Part shown: positions 24,144-32,133 of the stretch, piece by piece | Layout: each line of letters begins with the position of its first letter | How positions within the stretch are numbered: the stretch's first letter is position 1 | Notes under the pieces: generated by a model | What the model was told of the DNA's origin: nothing | The model's input: only the letters and a program-made list of their open reading frames with translations | The model's database searches: none | Program-made: the position numbers and the translations under genes | Source: Parcubacteria group bacterium Athens0714_16 | GTDB lineage: Bacteria > Patescibacteriota > Minisyncoccia > Phycocordibacterales > 21-14-all-36-13 | DNA length: 48,822 bases | Assembly: GCA_007376805.1 (NCBI GenBank) | Contig: VMGX01000004.1 | Location: 1 to 48,822, forward strand | Reading direction: 5' to 3'

Positions 24144-26903
24144 TTATATGGTAGCACGAATTTTAATTTTGTAATTTTTCCTCCAAAAAATGAAGTATTT
24201 GACTATCTCTATGGTAAACAAATTAAACAAGGCAACAAACAATATAATCCACAAATCAAAACTATTCAAAACCGCCAATTGAAGTAAATTTCTCAATGGC
24301 TCAAATTTCAATGCCCCAAATAATGCTATCACACTTAAAATCAATGCCCCGTTTAAAAACTTATTTGAAAATATATTTATTTTCCACAGAGGTTTTTTCA
24401 GATTTTTTATTGAGAAGGAGAAAAGTATTGAATCAAGAGAAAGAGTTAAAAACATAATGGTTCTTAGCTCTTCATTTGAAACATCAAAATATCTTAAAAT
24501 CATAAATAACACGAGTGTGAAGAGAGCCGTTATAATACCGGTCATCAAAATCATCTTTTTAATCTCCCTGCTCATTAAATTTTTAGATATATTAAGATTT
24601 GGATTTCTTTTCATTATATCTTTTTCTGCGGGCTCAAAAGCAAAAGAAAAATTAAGAAATCCGTGTCCTATTATGTTAATCCACAAAATTTGCGCAGGCA
24701 ATATTGGTAATGGCGCCCCAAGTATTAATGCTCCCCCAATAAGAAACACCTCACTAAAACTTGCGGAGGTAAGATGTAAAATTATTTTTTTCAAATTATC
24801 CATAATTCTTCTTCCTTCTTCAATCGCCCTAACTATTACTGAAAAACTATCATTCAACAAAATCAAATCCGACGCCTCTTTTGCGACTTCCGTTCCAGAA
24901 CCAATGGCTATGCCTATGTCTGCATTTTGTAATGCGGGAGCGTCATTTATACCATCACCAGTCATAGCAATAATCTCACCGCTGGCACGCAAAACTTTTG
25001 CTATTCTCAATTTCTCTGATGGTAAAATTCTTGCAAAAATATTATTTTCTTTTAAAACATTCAATAATTCTTGGTCATTATATTTTTCTATTTCACTACC
25101 CAGTATAGCCGTTTCTTTTTTTGTAATTGCTATACCAGAATCTCTGGCAATTTTTAAAGCTGTCTCTGGACTATCCCCGGTCAACATAATTACTCTTGCC
25201 CCTGCGTTTTGAGCTTCTCTTATAGAACTTCTAGCATCAGTTCTAATAGGATCACTAAAACCTATGAGACCAACAAAAACAATATCGTTCAATTCTTTTC
25301 TATCAACTAAATTTTTGTTACGCAAAATCGTTTTTGAATTTGTGTCTTTATACGCAATAGCAATAAACCGCATCCCATCTGCACTCATTTTTTCTTGTTT
25401 GTCTAAAAAGATATTTTTTATTTCGTCAGTAAATATTTCATTTTTATCTTTTCTATATACCAAAGATGATTGCTTCAAAATTTCTCCCGTGGAACCACTG
25501 AAATACATTCTATTCTGTGGTGTCTCCAAACATTCATTTAAAGAAACCGCAAAACCATTTTCCGAATCGAAAGCAAAAAAATCTATTCTTTTACATTTTT
25601 CTTCCATTTCAAATTGGCTTATTCCCTCTTCCAGCCCTTCCATAACAATTGCCTTTTCAATGGGTTTGCCATGAATAATAATTTCACCTCCTTCTTTTTC
25701 ACTTTCTTCTGTAAATGCGTCGGAAGAAATAACGGCCATTTCTAAAAGTTTTCTTTGAGAAAATTTTATTGATTCTTTATCTATTTTATTTTCTATAAAA
25801 TCAATTGTAAAAAAATCCGTTGCTTTCATTTTTGCCTGAGTCAAAGTACCGGTTTTGTCTGTAAGTATTATTGTTGTGCTACCTAAAATTTCAGCGGTAA
25901 GTATATTTTTAACAAGTCCTCCTGTTTTTAAAATTTTCTCCATACCAACAGCCAAAACAACCGTGAGCGCCGCGGGCAATCCTTCTGGAACAATACTCAC
26001 CGCAACAGCAATTGATATCAACAACATTTCAATCAAAGATTCACCTCTTATTATTCCTAAAACAAAAATTATCAGAACAGAAACAATTGCCATAAACGAA
26101 AGAAAAATCGCAAGTTTTTTTATATTTTTTTGTATTGGTGTTTTTATTTCTGGTCCTTCTGATAGAGATTTTGAAATATGCCCAAGCTGTGTTCCATCAC
26201 CAATTTCCACAACCACACCAATCCCCTGACCAGAAGAAATAAGTGTCCCCATCCATGCCATATTACTTTGTTCAGTTATTGGCAAATCATCCTGAATTAA
26301 ATTTGTGTTCTTTTTTACACTTAACCACTCACCAGTAAAAACAGATTCATTTATTTGTAAATCGCTACTCTCTAATATTCTTATGTCCGCCGGCACATTC
26401 GTTCCGGATTCAAGCACAACAATATCCCCGAGAGCGACCTCTTCAGATTTAACAACCGTTCTTTTTCCATCACGAATAACTGTTGCGTATTTCTGTTGTA
26501 AATTATTAAGTTTTTCAAACGCCCGACTCGCCCTGTCTTCTTGAAATGTTCCTATGAGCACATTCATCAGCAATGCCAAAAAAATTACAGTTGAATTAAG
26601 AATCTCCTGTAAAAATATTGTTGCTATACCGGCCAGTAAAAGAATTAAAACTAGTGGATTTTTAAATTGTTTAAAAAATTTACCAAGAAGGCCGTAATCA
26701 TTTTTCTTGGTTATTATATTTCTTCCATATCTCTTTTGTACGTCCTCAACACGTCCCAATGATAATCCTGTGGAGAAGTTAGTATTAAGACGCGCCTCAA
26801 GCTGTTTTGGCTCAATTTGAGACCATTTTATGGTATGGTTTGTGATTTTAATCTTGCCCGCCTCTTGTTCGGGGGGGATTTTTTGTTCTTCTTTTTCTAG
26901 CAT
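24144..26903 (-). CDS. P-type cation ATPase, P2 (Ca2+-type)
   Basis: A 919-residue protein with an N-terminal cation ATPase domain, the A-domain TGEWLSVKK motif, and TM4 IAVAVSIVPEGLPAALTVVLAVG (P-E-G-L-P is typical of P2-type Ca2+ or Na+/K+ pumps). The phosphorylation site is DKTGTLT near residue 348, followed by MLTGDSPETAL and AMTGDGINDAPALQNADIGIA. About ten membrane helices in all. A Ca2+ exporter is most likely, though Na+/H+ transport is possible. The neighbour rmuC follows by 3 nt. Confidence 0.93.
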   Translation of the reverse strand: MLEKEEQKIPPEQEAGKIKITNHTIKWSQIEPKQLEARLNTNFSTGLSLGRVEDVQKRYGRNIITKKNDYGLLGKFFKQFKNPLVLILLLAGIATIFLQEILNSTVIFLALLMNVLIGTFQEDRASRAFEKLNNLQQKYATVIRDGKRTVVKSEEVALGDIVVLESGTNVPADIRILESSDLQINESVFTGEWLSVKKNTNLIQDDLPITEQSNMAWMGTLISSGQGIGVVVEIGDGTQLGHISKSLSEGPEIKTPIQKNIKKLAIFLSFMAIVSVLIIFVLGIIRGESLIEMLLISIAVAVSIVPEGLPAALTVVLAVGMEKILKTGGLVKNILTAEILGSTTIILTDKTGTLTQAKMKATDFFTIDFIENKIDKESIKFSQRKLLEMAVISSDAFTEESEKEGGEIIIHGKPIEKAIVMEGLEEGISQFEMEEKCKRIDFFAFDSENGFAVSLNECLETPQNRMYFSGSTGEILKQSSLVYRKDKNEIFTDEIKNIFLDKQEKMSADGMRFIAIAYKDTNSKTILRNKNLVDRKELNDIVFVGLIGFSDPIRTDARSSIREAQNAGARVIMLTGDSPETALKIARDSGIAITKKETAILGSEIEKYNDQELLNVLKENNIFARILPSEKLRIAKVLRASGEIIAMTGDGINDAPALQNADIGIAIGSGTEVAKEASDLILLNDSFSVIVRAIEEGRRIMDNLKKIILHLTSASFSEVFLIGGALILGAPLPILPAQILWINIIGHGFLNFSFAFEPAEKDIMKRNPNLNISKNLMSREIKKMILMTGIITALFTLVLFMILRYFDVSNEELRTIMFLTLSLDSILFSFSIKNLKKPLWKINIFSNKFLNGALILSVIALFGALKFEPLRNLLQLAVLNSFDLWIILFVALFNLFTIEIVKYFIFWRKNYKIKIRATI

Positions 26904-27043
26904 TGTTTATTTAATCTATTGTATTTTAACCCTTTAATTATAACAGGTTTTTAGCATCGCTTGAAAGCGTGTTTTTGTGTGATAATATGTTTGTTGAGTT
27001 AAATTTAATACGTTCCGCTACAACGGAATAAATAAAAAAATAT

Positions 27044-27496
27044 ATGTTACATAATCAAATTAGAGAAGAAATAAAAACGGCTATGAAAGCAAGAGAGGAA
27101 TTGCGTTTGTCCGTGCTACGCGGAATGCTTGCCTCATTTACAAATGAGTTGGTAGCAACCAAAAGAAAACCTGATATGATTTTGCCCGACGAAGATGCAA
27201 TAACCGTTGTTAAACGACTTGTAAAACAAAGAAAAGATTCTATCGAACAATTCCGTGCTGGCAAGAGAGAAGATTTGGCATCAAAAGAAGAAGCTGAATT
27301 AAAAATTTTGGAAAAATATTTACCTCAGATGATGTCTAAAGAAGAAATAGAAAAGGTTGTTTTAGCGAAAAAGAATGAATTTGGTATCGCAGACAAATCA
27401 AAAATGGGAATTTTAATTGGCGCTGTTATGAAAGATTTAAAAGGAAAAGCTGACGGGAGTGATGTAAAAGAAGTTGTAGAAAATATTTTTGTTTAA
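27044..27496 (+). CDS. yqeY: YqeY/GatB-tail domain protein
   Basis: A 150-residue protein: LHNQIREEIKTAMKAREELRLSVLRGMLASFTNELVATKR, then KRLVKQRKDSIEQFRAGKREDLASKEEAELKILEKYLPQMMSKEEI, both conserved in YqeY. The family equals the C-terminal domain of GatB and is thought to bind tRNA, but its role is unsettled. It stands alone on the plus strand. The small hairpin TTCCG-CTACAA-CGGAA lies about 20 nt upstream. Confidence 0.92.
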   Translation: MLHNQIREEIKTAMKAREELRLSVLRGMLASFTNELVATKRKPDMILPDEDAITVVKRLVKQRKDSIEQFRAGKREDLASKEEAELKILEKYLPQMMSKEEIEKVVLAKKNEFGIADKSKMGILIGAVMKDLKGKADGSDVKEVVENIFV

Positions 27497-27508
27497 ATTA
27501 AAAAGCTC

Positions 27509-27560
27509 TTACTTAAAAATCTCTCCCAGAGATTTTTAAGTAAAGTGTTGGGGTTTATTC
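27509..27560. repeat. Hairpin family F copy after yqeY
   Basis: Perfect 16-bp stem TTACTTAAAAATCTCT around CCC, followed by the family tail AAGTGTTGGGGTTTATTC. It may double as the yqeY terminator. Confidence 0.55.
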
Positions 27561-27599
27561 AAATTTCGATGTTTTTAATCCATAATTTTTTTATTTTTA

Positions 27600-27738
27600 C
27601 TTTTTACAGTTAACTGTAATTTTTCGTTTTGGCTTTTTGTTTTTTTACTTTTTACAGTTAACTGTAATTCTTAATACTCGATTTTTGCTTTCTCGATTTT
27701 GATTTTTATTTTTAATTTTTACAGTTAACTGTAAAAAT
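27600..27738. repeat. Three copies of a TTACAGTTAACTGTAA palindrome
   Basis: ACAGTTAACTGT occurs at 27606-27617, 27654-27665 and 27721-27732, each preceded by TTTTT, in a spacer between two convergent genes. No other copy was noticed in the window. Confidence 0.7.
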
Positions 27739-27755
27739 TTCTGAGTAAATAAAAG

Positions 27756-27784
27756 AACCGCTGAGTTGTTTAAACTCAGCGGTT
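27756..27784. terminator. Terminator between convergent genes
   Basis: Stem AACCGCTGAGTT / AACTCAGCGGTT with flanking A and T runs. Confidence 0.75.
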
Positions 27785-27789
27785 TTGAA

Positions 27790-28245
27790 TCATTTCGATT
27801 CGGGTGAAAAGTAGTCTTTAAAACTATCTTTCGTAGCAAAACCATAAGATTTAATAATCTTATGAAGCTTCCAAAATATTTTTTTTGTTCTTACAATTGC
27901 CCGACAAATATTTTGATATCTCTCCTTATTTTTTTTGCACTCTTCGTGTTCAAAAATAGCATTATCAAATGCATTTTTTTCGTTTGACATAAGAAAAGAT
28001 TCTTCTTGATCAATGGCTTTCTGAATATCCCTAGCGAGAACAATCATAACACTGTCTACCCTTGTCTGCATAAAAGAAATCATTTTTTTGTCTTTTCTTT
28101 TGGGCGGTTCAACACCAATGAAAGATTTAAAATATTTTCTTTCTCGTGTCTTCACTATTACAGAAAATAGAAAGAGACCAAACCCAAACAAACAAACAAC
28201 ACCCAAAACAAGCAACACGAACCAACCTTCTTCTAACGGATACAT
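27790..28245 (-). CDS. Membrane-anchored protein of unknown function
   Basis: The start chosen is the ATG at 28243-28245 because AAAAAGGAG lies 6-7 nt upstream; an upstream ATG would add 18 residues. The 151-residue protein opens MYPLEEGWFVLLVLGVVC, with one membrane helix at ~8-31. A basic cytoplasmic region follows (RERKYFKSFIGVEPPKRKDKK), then a mainly helical, charged C-terminus with one cysteine pair. No family recognised. It stands alone, facing yqeY. Confidence 0.75.
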   Translation of the reverse strand: MYPLEEGWFVLLVLGVVCLFGFGLFLFSVIVKTRERKYFKSFIGVEPPKRKDKKMISFMQTRVDSVMIVLARDIQKAIDQEESFLMSNEKNAFDNAIFEHEECKKNKERYQNICRAIVRTKKIFWKLHKIIKSYGFATKDSFKDYFSPESK

Positions 28246-28390
28246 AAATAACTCCTTTTTTGTGGGCTTTTCTTTTGCCCTTTTTAGATTTGATAACATC
28301 TGGTTTTCTTTGCCAGAATTATCTTTATTTCAATGAGCTTCTTTACTCACTGTCTGTATATATGATAGCATAATCTATATTTTTTGTCAA

Positions 28391-28508
28391 CCCCGTTAGA
28401 TAAAAAATATTTTGGATTCAAATGCTCGAAATAGGATTAAATCTGGAACACCTCTTTAAAATCTCATTTAGAGATTTTAAAGTTAGAGCATTTGAATTTC
28501 CAACGGGG
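28391..28508. repeat. CCCCGTT-bounded inverted-repeat element with a family F core
   Basis: Outer CCCCGTT (28391-28397) and AACGGGG (28502-28508), inner arms GGATTCAAATGCTC and GAGCATTTGAATTTCC. The core hairpin is CTTTAAAATCTC-ATTTA-GAGATTTTAAAG, and minus-strand reading gives the family F tail GAGGTGTTCCAGATTTAATCC. It looks like one element nested in another. Confidence 0.6.
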
Positions 28509-28527
28509 CATGGCCTAATATATAGCC

Positions 28528-28574
28528 AAAACAATCTATTCTCTTATTCGTGCGAATAAGAGAATAGATTGTTT
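28528..28574. terminator. Very long perfect hairpin
   Basis: 22-bp stem AAACAATCTATTCTCTTATTCG around TG, then a T-run. Bidirectional terminator, for the small ORF or TPR gene on the minus strand. Confidence 0.75.
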
Positions 28575-28595
28575 TTCTTTAAATTATATTTCAAA

Positions 28596-28703
28596 CTATT
28601 TTTTTAGATAGTTTGCTAAAAGTATGAGAATAAAGCTAAAAACTATTACTCCTATAAATCCGAACAAAAATTTGAAAAATGTTTTATTAAATAAGTTTTT
28701 CAC
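28596..28703 (-). CDS. Possible 35-residue membrane peptide
   Basis: GTG start at the very end of a family B element (AACGG-GGTG). It reads MKNLFNKTFFKFLFGFIGVI and continues hydrophobic to a LANYLKK end: one membrane helix with basic ends. There is no independent ribosome-binding site, and it may be the remnant of a longer gene cut by the element. Confidence 0.35.
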   Translation of the reverse strand: MKNLFNKTFFKFLFGFIGVIVFSFILILLANYLKK

Positions 28704-28825
28704 CCCGTTAGAAGCAGGTCGCGGTCAACCGCCCTCTGCTTAATTAAACTTGTAATTTGAAATGTTATTCTTCTTGTTCTTTTTGAAACCCGTTTTTAAA
28801 CCGTGACCGCGGCTTCTAACGGGGC
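28702..28825. repeat. ~124-bp inverted-repeat element, family B
   Basis: Arms CCCCGTTAGAAGC (28703-28715) and GCTTCTAACGGGG (28812-28824). The ends extend as CAGGTCGCGGTCAA and CCGTGACCGCGG, matching the element at 18081-18201, while the centre differs. Confidence 0.7.
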
Positions 28826-28833
28826 AGGTTTTT

Positions 28834-29649
28834 CTATTTCTGTTTAAATTCAGTCAAAACCAATTTTAAATCTGGGTTATTGGGATTATTTTTTATCCCC
28901 TCTTCAAGAATAGAAATGGCTTTATTTTTATCATTTAAAATCTCTGTGTAAAAATTAGCTGTAGAAATATATGAGTATGTATGTGTTGGTTCTACTTCAA
29001 TCGCTTTCAAAAAATTAGTTTCAGCTTTTTTTGAATCTTTTAAATAATAACCAAACAAATTACCTAAATTTAAAAATGAAAGCGAAAATCTCGGTCTTAG
29101 AATACTTGCATATTCCCATGCTAATTTTGCTCCTTCATAATCCCCCGCTGTTTTTCTATATGAACCCAGCCCTATCCAAGAATCAAAATTGCCACTGTTT
29201 ATTTTAAGTTCATTTGATAAAAAAGTTATGTTCTTTTTTACATCTTCCATAGCTCCACTAGGAATTTTTCTGTTTAAATCTGGAACTGGAGTATTTTTAA
29301 TTAATTCTTTATCTGCACCAACATATTCATAGGACTTTCCTTCTTCTAAATTTACTTCCCCTATTTTTTTATCTGTCGCATTATTTTCTGAAGTTGTCGT
29401 TGCTTGGCTATTGTCTAAAATATTTTTTGAAGAATCATCAATAACGGGGATATTTGTTTTATAAAAACTCATATATAAATAATAACCCACAATTAAAACT
29501 ACTGAAACTAATAGGAAAATATATATTGGCTTTTTTACCCCGTTAAATAAATTTGTCTCCGACAAATTTCCAACTTCGCCCGTACGGGTGAGACTGGATT
29601 TAACTGGGGTTACTTCTTCGGGTTGATTTTGTAAATTTTCTTGTTCCAT
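28834..29649 (-). CDS. Membrane-anchored TPR-repeat protein
   Basis: A 271-residue protein. Its cytoplasmic N-tail (~45 residues) carries a palindromic insert (PVKSSLTRTGEVGNLSETNL). A membrane helix follows at ~47-67 (IYIFLLVSVVLIVGYYLYM), then a low-complexity linker. At least three tetratricopeptide-like repeats come in the C-terminal half (SWIGLGSYRKTAGDYEGAKLAWEYA, FLNLGNLFGYYLKDSKKAETNFLKA, YISTANFYTEILNDKNKAISILEEG). TPRs mediate protein contacts outside the membrane, partner unknown. Confidence 0.82.
   Translation of the reverse strand: MEQENLQNQPEEVTPVKSSLTRTGEVGNLSETNLFNGVKKPIYIFLLVSVVLIVGYYLYMSFYKTNIPVIDDSSKNILDNSQATTTSENNATDKKIGEVNLEEGKSYEYVGADKELIKNTPVPDLNRKIPSGAMEDVKKNITFLSNELKINSGNFDSWIGLGSYRKTAGDYEGAKLAWEYASILRPRFSLSFLNLGNLFGYYLKDSKKAETNFLKAIEVEPTHTYSYISTANFYTEILNDKNKAISILEEGIKNNPNNPDLKLVLTEFKQK
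29537..29610. repeat. In-frame palindromic element, family A, in the TPR gene
   Basis: Arms ACCCCGTTAAAT and ATTTAACTGGGGT (one extra T). Inner hairpins are AAATTTGTC-TCC-GACAAATTT and TCGCCCG-TA-CGGGTGA. It is read as PVKSSLTRTG...LFNGV. Confidence 0.8.
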
Positions 29650-29728
29650 AGTTGTTTCGTAAAATAATTATCTTTTATATTATTAATATAACATTTAGAA
29701 TTTGTTACGGCAATTTTATAAAATACAC

Positions 29729-29760
29729 AAAAATACTCCGGCCATGGCTGGAGTATTTTT
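29729..29760. terminator. Terminator after the PG-binding surface protein
   Basis: Perfect stem AAAAATACTCCGGCCA with T-runs on both sides. Confidence 0.75.
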
Positions 29761-29783
29761 CACATTTAATTTTCCTTTTAAAA

Positions 29784-30737
29784 TTATTGTGTTTGTTTTG
29801 CTTTTAATTCAGCTAACATTGTTTGAAGTTGTGTCTGCAACGCTTGTAATTGTGCTTGTAAACCAGCTTCTGTTGAAGAAGTACCTGTTGTCGCAGGTGT
29901 CGTTGATGATGAAGTGCCTCCCATCAATGCGTTCAACTTAGCTCTAGTTTTAGGACCAAGAGCACCATATCCTGTCGTTGTTGGAGTACCACTTGAAACA
30001 ATTCCGTACTTCTTTTGGAATTTCTGAATTGCCTTAACCGTTAGTGAACCAAAATAATTTGTTTCACTCCCGGGTGCACCAGCACCACTTGAAGCTATTT
30101 TTGTATCTGGATCAGAATTCAAAAATTGTTGCAGAGTTTTAACTTGCGAACTTGAAGCACCAACTTTTATTGCACTCGTTAACACGACCCCACCCCCAGA
30201 AATTGTTCCTGTTGTTGTTCCACTAGTTGTTGTCGTTGGTGTGGTAGTTGTTGTAGTAGTTGTTGTAGGTTTAGGTGTTGTTGTTACAACTTGGGGAGCG
30301 TATGAACCCCCGCCTCCACCACCTCCACCTGACGAACCACCACTGCCACCGCTACCGCCACCGCTACATGTCCCAGTGGTTGGAACAGTAACTACGGTTG
30401 TTGCTGTGACACCTCCCGTAGGATTTTCTATTTTATAAACACTATCAGAAGTTCCACATCCCATAGAAAGTAACCTTATTGAACCAACTTGTGTTGCTGT
30501 GATAATTCTTCTGTTTGAAGATGTGACCTGTATTGATTGACCTTCACTCAATGTCAAATTGAATGTAGAATCTCCATTTATTACTATCGTGTCTATTGTT
30601 GCATTTCCTCCACTCACAGTAACATTTTCTGAACCAACCGTAAGAATTACATCCGTGTTTAAGATTGCACTATCCGCTGCAAAAACAAATACCGGAAGAA
30701 ATAGCAGAAGTGAAAATGTGATTAAATATTTTTTCAT
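29784..30737 (-). CDS. Exported protein with peptidoglycan-binding domain
   Basis: The start is placed at MKKYLITFSLLLFLPVFVFA, a textbook signal peptide; the upstream in-frame ATG would add 21 residues before it. The mature part has a beta-rich domain, a Gly/Ser linker and a long Thr/Pro linker. Then comes a PG_binding_1-like domain (IKVGASSSQVKTLQQFLNSD..., KAIQKFQKKYGI, LGPKTRAKLNAL), and a C-terminal Gln/Leu coiled coil. It would bind cell-wall peptidoglycan noncovalently. It is the third exported gene in a row on this strand. Confidence 0.85.
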   Translation of the reverse strand: MKKYLITFSLLLFLPVFVFAADSAILNTDVILTVGSENVTVSGGNATIDTIVINGDSTFNLTLSEGQSIQVTSSNRRIITATQVGSIRLLSMGCGTSDSVYKIENPTGGVTATTVVTVPTTGTCSGGGSGGSGGSSGGGGGGGGSYAPQVVTTTPKPTTTTTTTTTPTTTTSGTTTGTISGGGVVLTSAIKVGASSSQVKTLQQFLNSDPDTKIASSGAGAPGSETNYFGSLTVKAIQKFQKKYGIVSSGTPTTTGYGALGPKTRAKLNALMGGTSSSTTPATTGTSSTEAGLQAQLQALQTQLQTMLAELKAKQTQ

Positions 30738-30769
30738 AATTTTGTCTAAATTAACCTGATAAAGTAGTT

Positions 30770-30814
30770 CCATCATTTTTTCGACCCCAATCTTAAACAA
30801 GGAAAAAATGATGG
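30770..30814. terminator. Hairpin between two exported genes
   Basis: CCATCATTTTT pairs with AAAAATGATGG across a 23-nt loop, just after the stop of the 31.8 kb gene. Confidence 0.55.
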
Positions 30815-30825
30815 GTTAATTTAGA

Positions 30826-31839
30826 TTAATCAGCCCTGTAAGTCGTACAAAATGCAGTTGCGGTTGTTGTAATCAAACAATCAATTGCATCCCCCGTATC
30901 TTCAGCCGTAGCTGGGAAGGTTGTGGCAGTAGTTGACGCTGTCGCTTGTATTACTGTCATGCCAGCTCCTGATGTAACTGTTAGAGCCTGTGTTGCATGG
31001 CCTGTTGTTACAGAAAACAATAAATGTCGTCCAACATCAACTTGATCCATTGCAGGAATATCTATATCAACAGCGTTTGCTGTTGTAACAACTCCCCAAT
31101 AGCTCGCTTGTTGAAGAGTGGCTTTTGTGGGTGTATTACTTACAGATGTAAAAGTTGTACCAGCACCTACTTGGAAGGAAGGTGCATTAACATATCCAGA
31201 TGTCACTGTAATATTTCCTGTGTTTGTAAGATTGGCTGTACCAAAAGCAATCGTACCGTCAGTTGCATTCGTAATCGTTTCTCCATTCAAAAGTGTGAGT
31301 GTGGTTGTTGTTGCGCCACCAAGAAATGTTCCTAAACCTGTAAAAGTAGATGCACCTGTTACAGCAAGTGTACTGCTAAGTGTGGTTGCCCCAGAAACTG
31401 TGAGCGCGCCTGTCAGAACAATAGTTCCGTCAGTTGCATTTGTAATTGTTTCTCCATTCAAAAGTGTAAGAGAGGTTGTTGAAGCAATACCACCTAATTG
31501 AATAACTCCATCAGTTGCATTACTGATAATTTCTCCATTCAGAAGAGTGAGCGTAGTAGTTGTAGCGCCACCGAGGAATGTTCCTAAACCTGTAAAAGTA
31601 GATGCACCTGTTACAGCGAGTGTGCTACTAAGTGTAGTTGCACCCGTAACACCTAAGGTGCTACTAAGTGTTGCAGCGCCTGTTAATGTACTCGCGCCTG
31701 TAACATTAAGAGTTCCGCCCGTTGTTATGTTTGTACTAATTGTTGTTGCGGCGTTAACGCTCACAAAAACAAAAAAGAAAGATAAAACTACTGACAAAAC
31801 TATTGACAGTGTTTTATCTTTTTTGAAAATATTTTTCAT
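30826..31839 (-). CDS. Exported Thr/Ser-rich repeat protein
   Basis: A 337-residue protein with an N-terminal signal (residues 1-31, LSIVLSVVLSFFFVFVSVNA). It then has regular 8-12 residue repeats of the type TGASTLTGAATLSSTL and TLTLLNGETITNATDGTI. About 100 residues of unique C-terminal domain with two cysteines follow (DCLITTTATAFC). The repeats suggest a beta-solenoid or fibre. At DNA level a block of about 140 bp is duplicated (31246-31386 and 31497-31640). Surface structural role inferred. Confidence 0.75.
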   Translation of the reverse strand: MKNIFKKDKTLSIVLSVVLSFFFVFVSVNAATTISTNITTGGTLNVTGASTLTGAATLSSTLGVTGATTLSSTLAVTGASTFTGLGTFLGGATTTTLTLLNGEIISNATDGVIQLGGIASTTSLTLLNGETITNATDGTIVLTGALTVSGATTLSSTLAVTGASTFTGLGTFLGGATTTTLTLLNGETITNATDGTIAFGTANLTNTGNITVTSGYVNAPSFQVGAGTTFTSVSNTPTKATLQQASYWGVVTTANAVDIDIPAMDQVDVGRHLLFSVTTGHATQALTVTSGAGMTVIQATASTTATTFPATAEDTGDAIDCLITTTATAFCTTYRAD

Positions 31840-32002
31840 ATTCTTTAGTCGTTATTATTTTATAAATAACGACAATTAAAATTAATAATTTTTTAATAAA
31901 AATTCATAACTAAAATATCCGAGCAAGCGACTCGAAATTATATAATTATTAACTTTAATTATAGCTCTTATAAAAATAAAACAGAAAGAGGGTGTGGATA
32001 AC

Positions 32003-32041
32003 CCAGCACTTATTTTTTGTATTACAAAAAATAAGTGCTGG
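32003..32041. terminator. First terminator after the S-layer gene
   Basis: 17-bp stem CCAGCACTTATTTTTTG / CAAAAAATAAGTGCTGG. Confidence 0.7.
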
Positions 32042-32050
32042 ATAAACAAA

Positions 32051-32079
32051 CCCCGCCCTTTCTTTCGAAAGGGCGGGGG
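32051..32079. terminator. Second terminator after the S-layer gene
   Basis: GC-rich stem CCCCGCCCTTTC / GAAAGGGCGGGG. Paired terminators suit a very highly expressed gene. Confidence 0.7.
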
Positions 32080-32133
32080 TGACTAGTATTCGTTTGGTTA
32101 AACGAAATGACCTTACTAGATTTTTAAATTCTA

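Noticed and set aside
27600-27738. CRISPR-like array
   Set aside because: Only three 12-bp palindromes with unequal, low-complexity spacers and no cas genes. No CRISPR array is seen anywhere in the window.
27645-27845. 66-codon minus-strand frame overlapping the palindrome array
   Set aside because: It overlaps the end of the membrane protein gene and the terminator, and its sequence is that of the low-complexity repeats.
30150-30330. Poly-Thr and poly-Gly tracts as sequencing artefacts
   Set aside because: The frame stays open across them, codons vary, and similar linkers occur in the neighbouring S-layer gene, so they are genuine linkers.
31118-31879. Plus-strand open frames rich in Val and Pro opposite the surface repeat genes
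   Set aside because: They are antisense shadows of Thr/Ser/Gly codons in the real genes and have no start signals.
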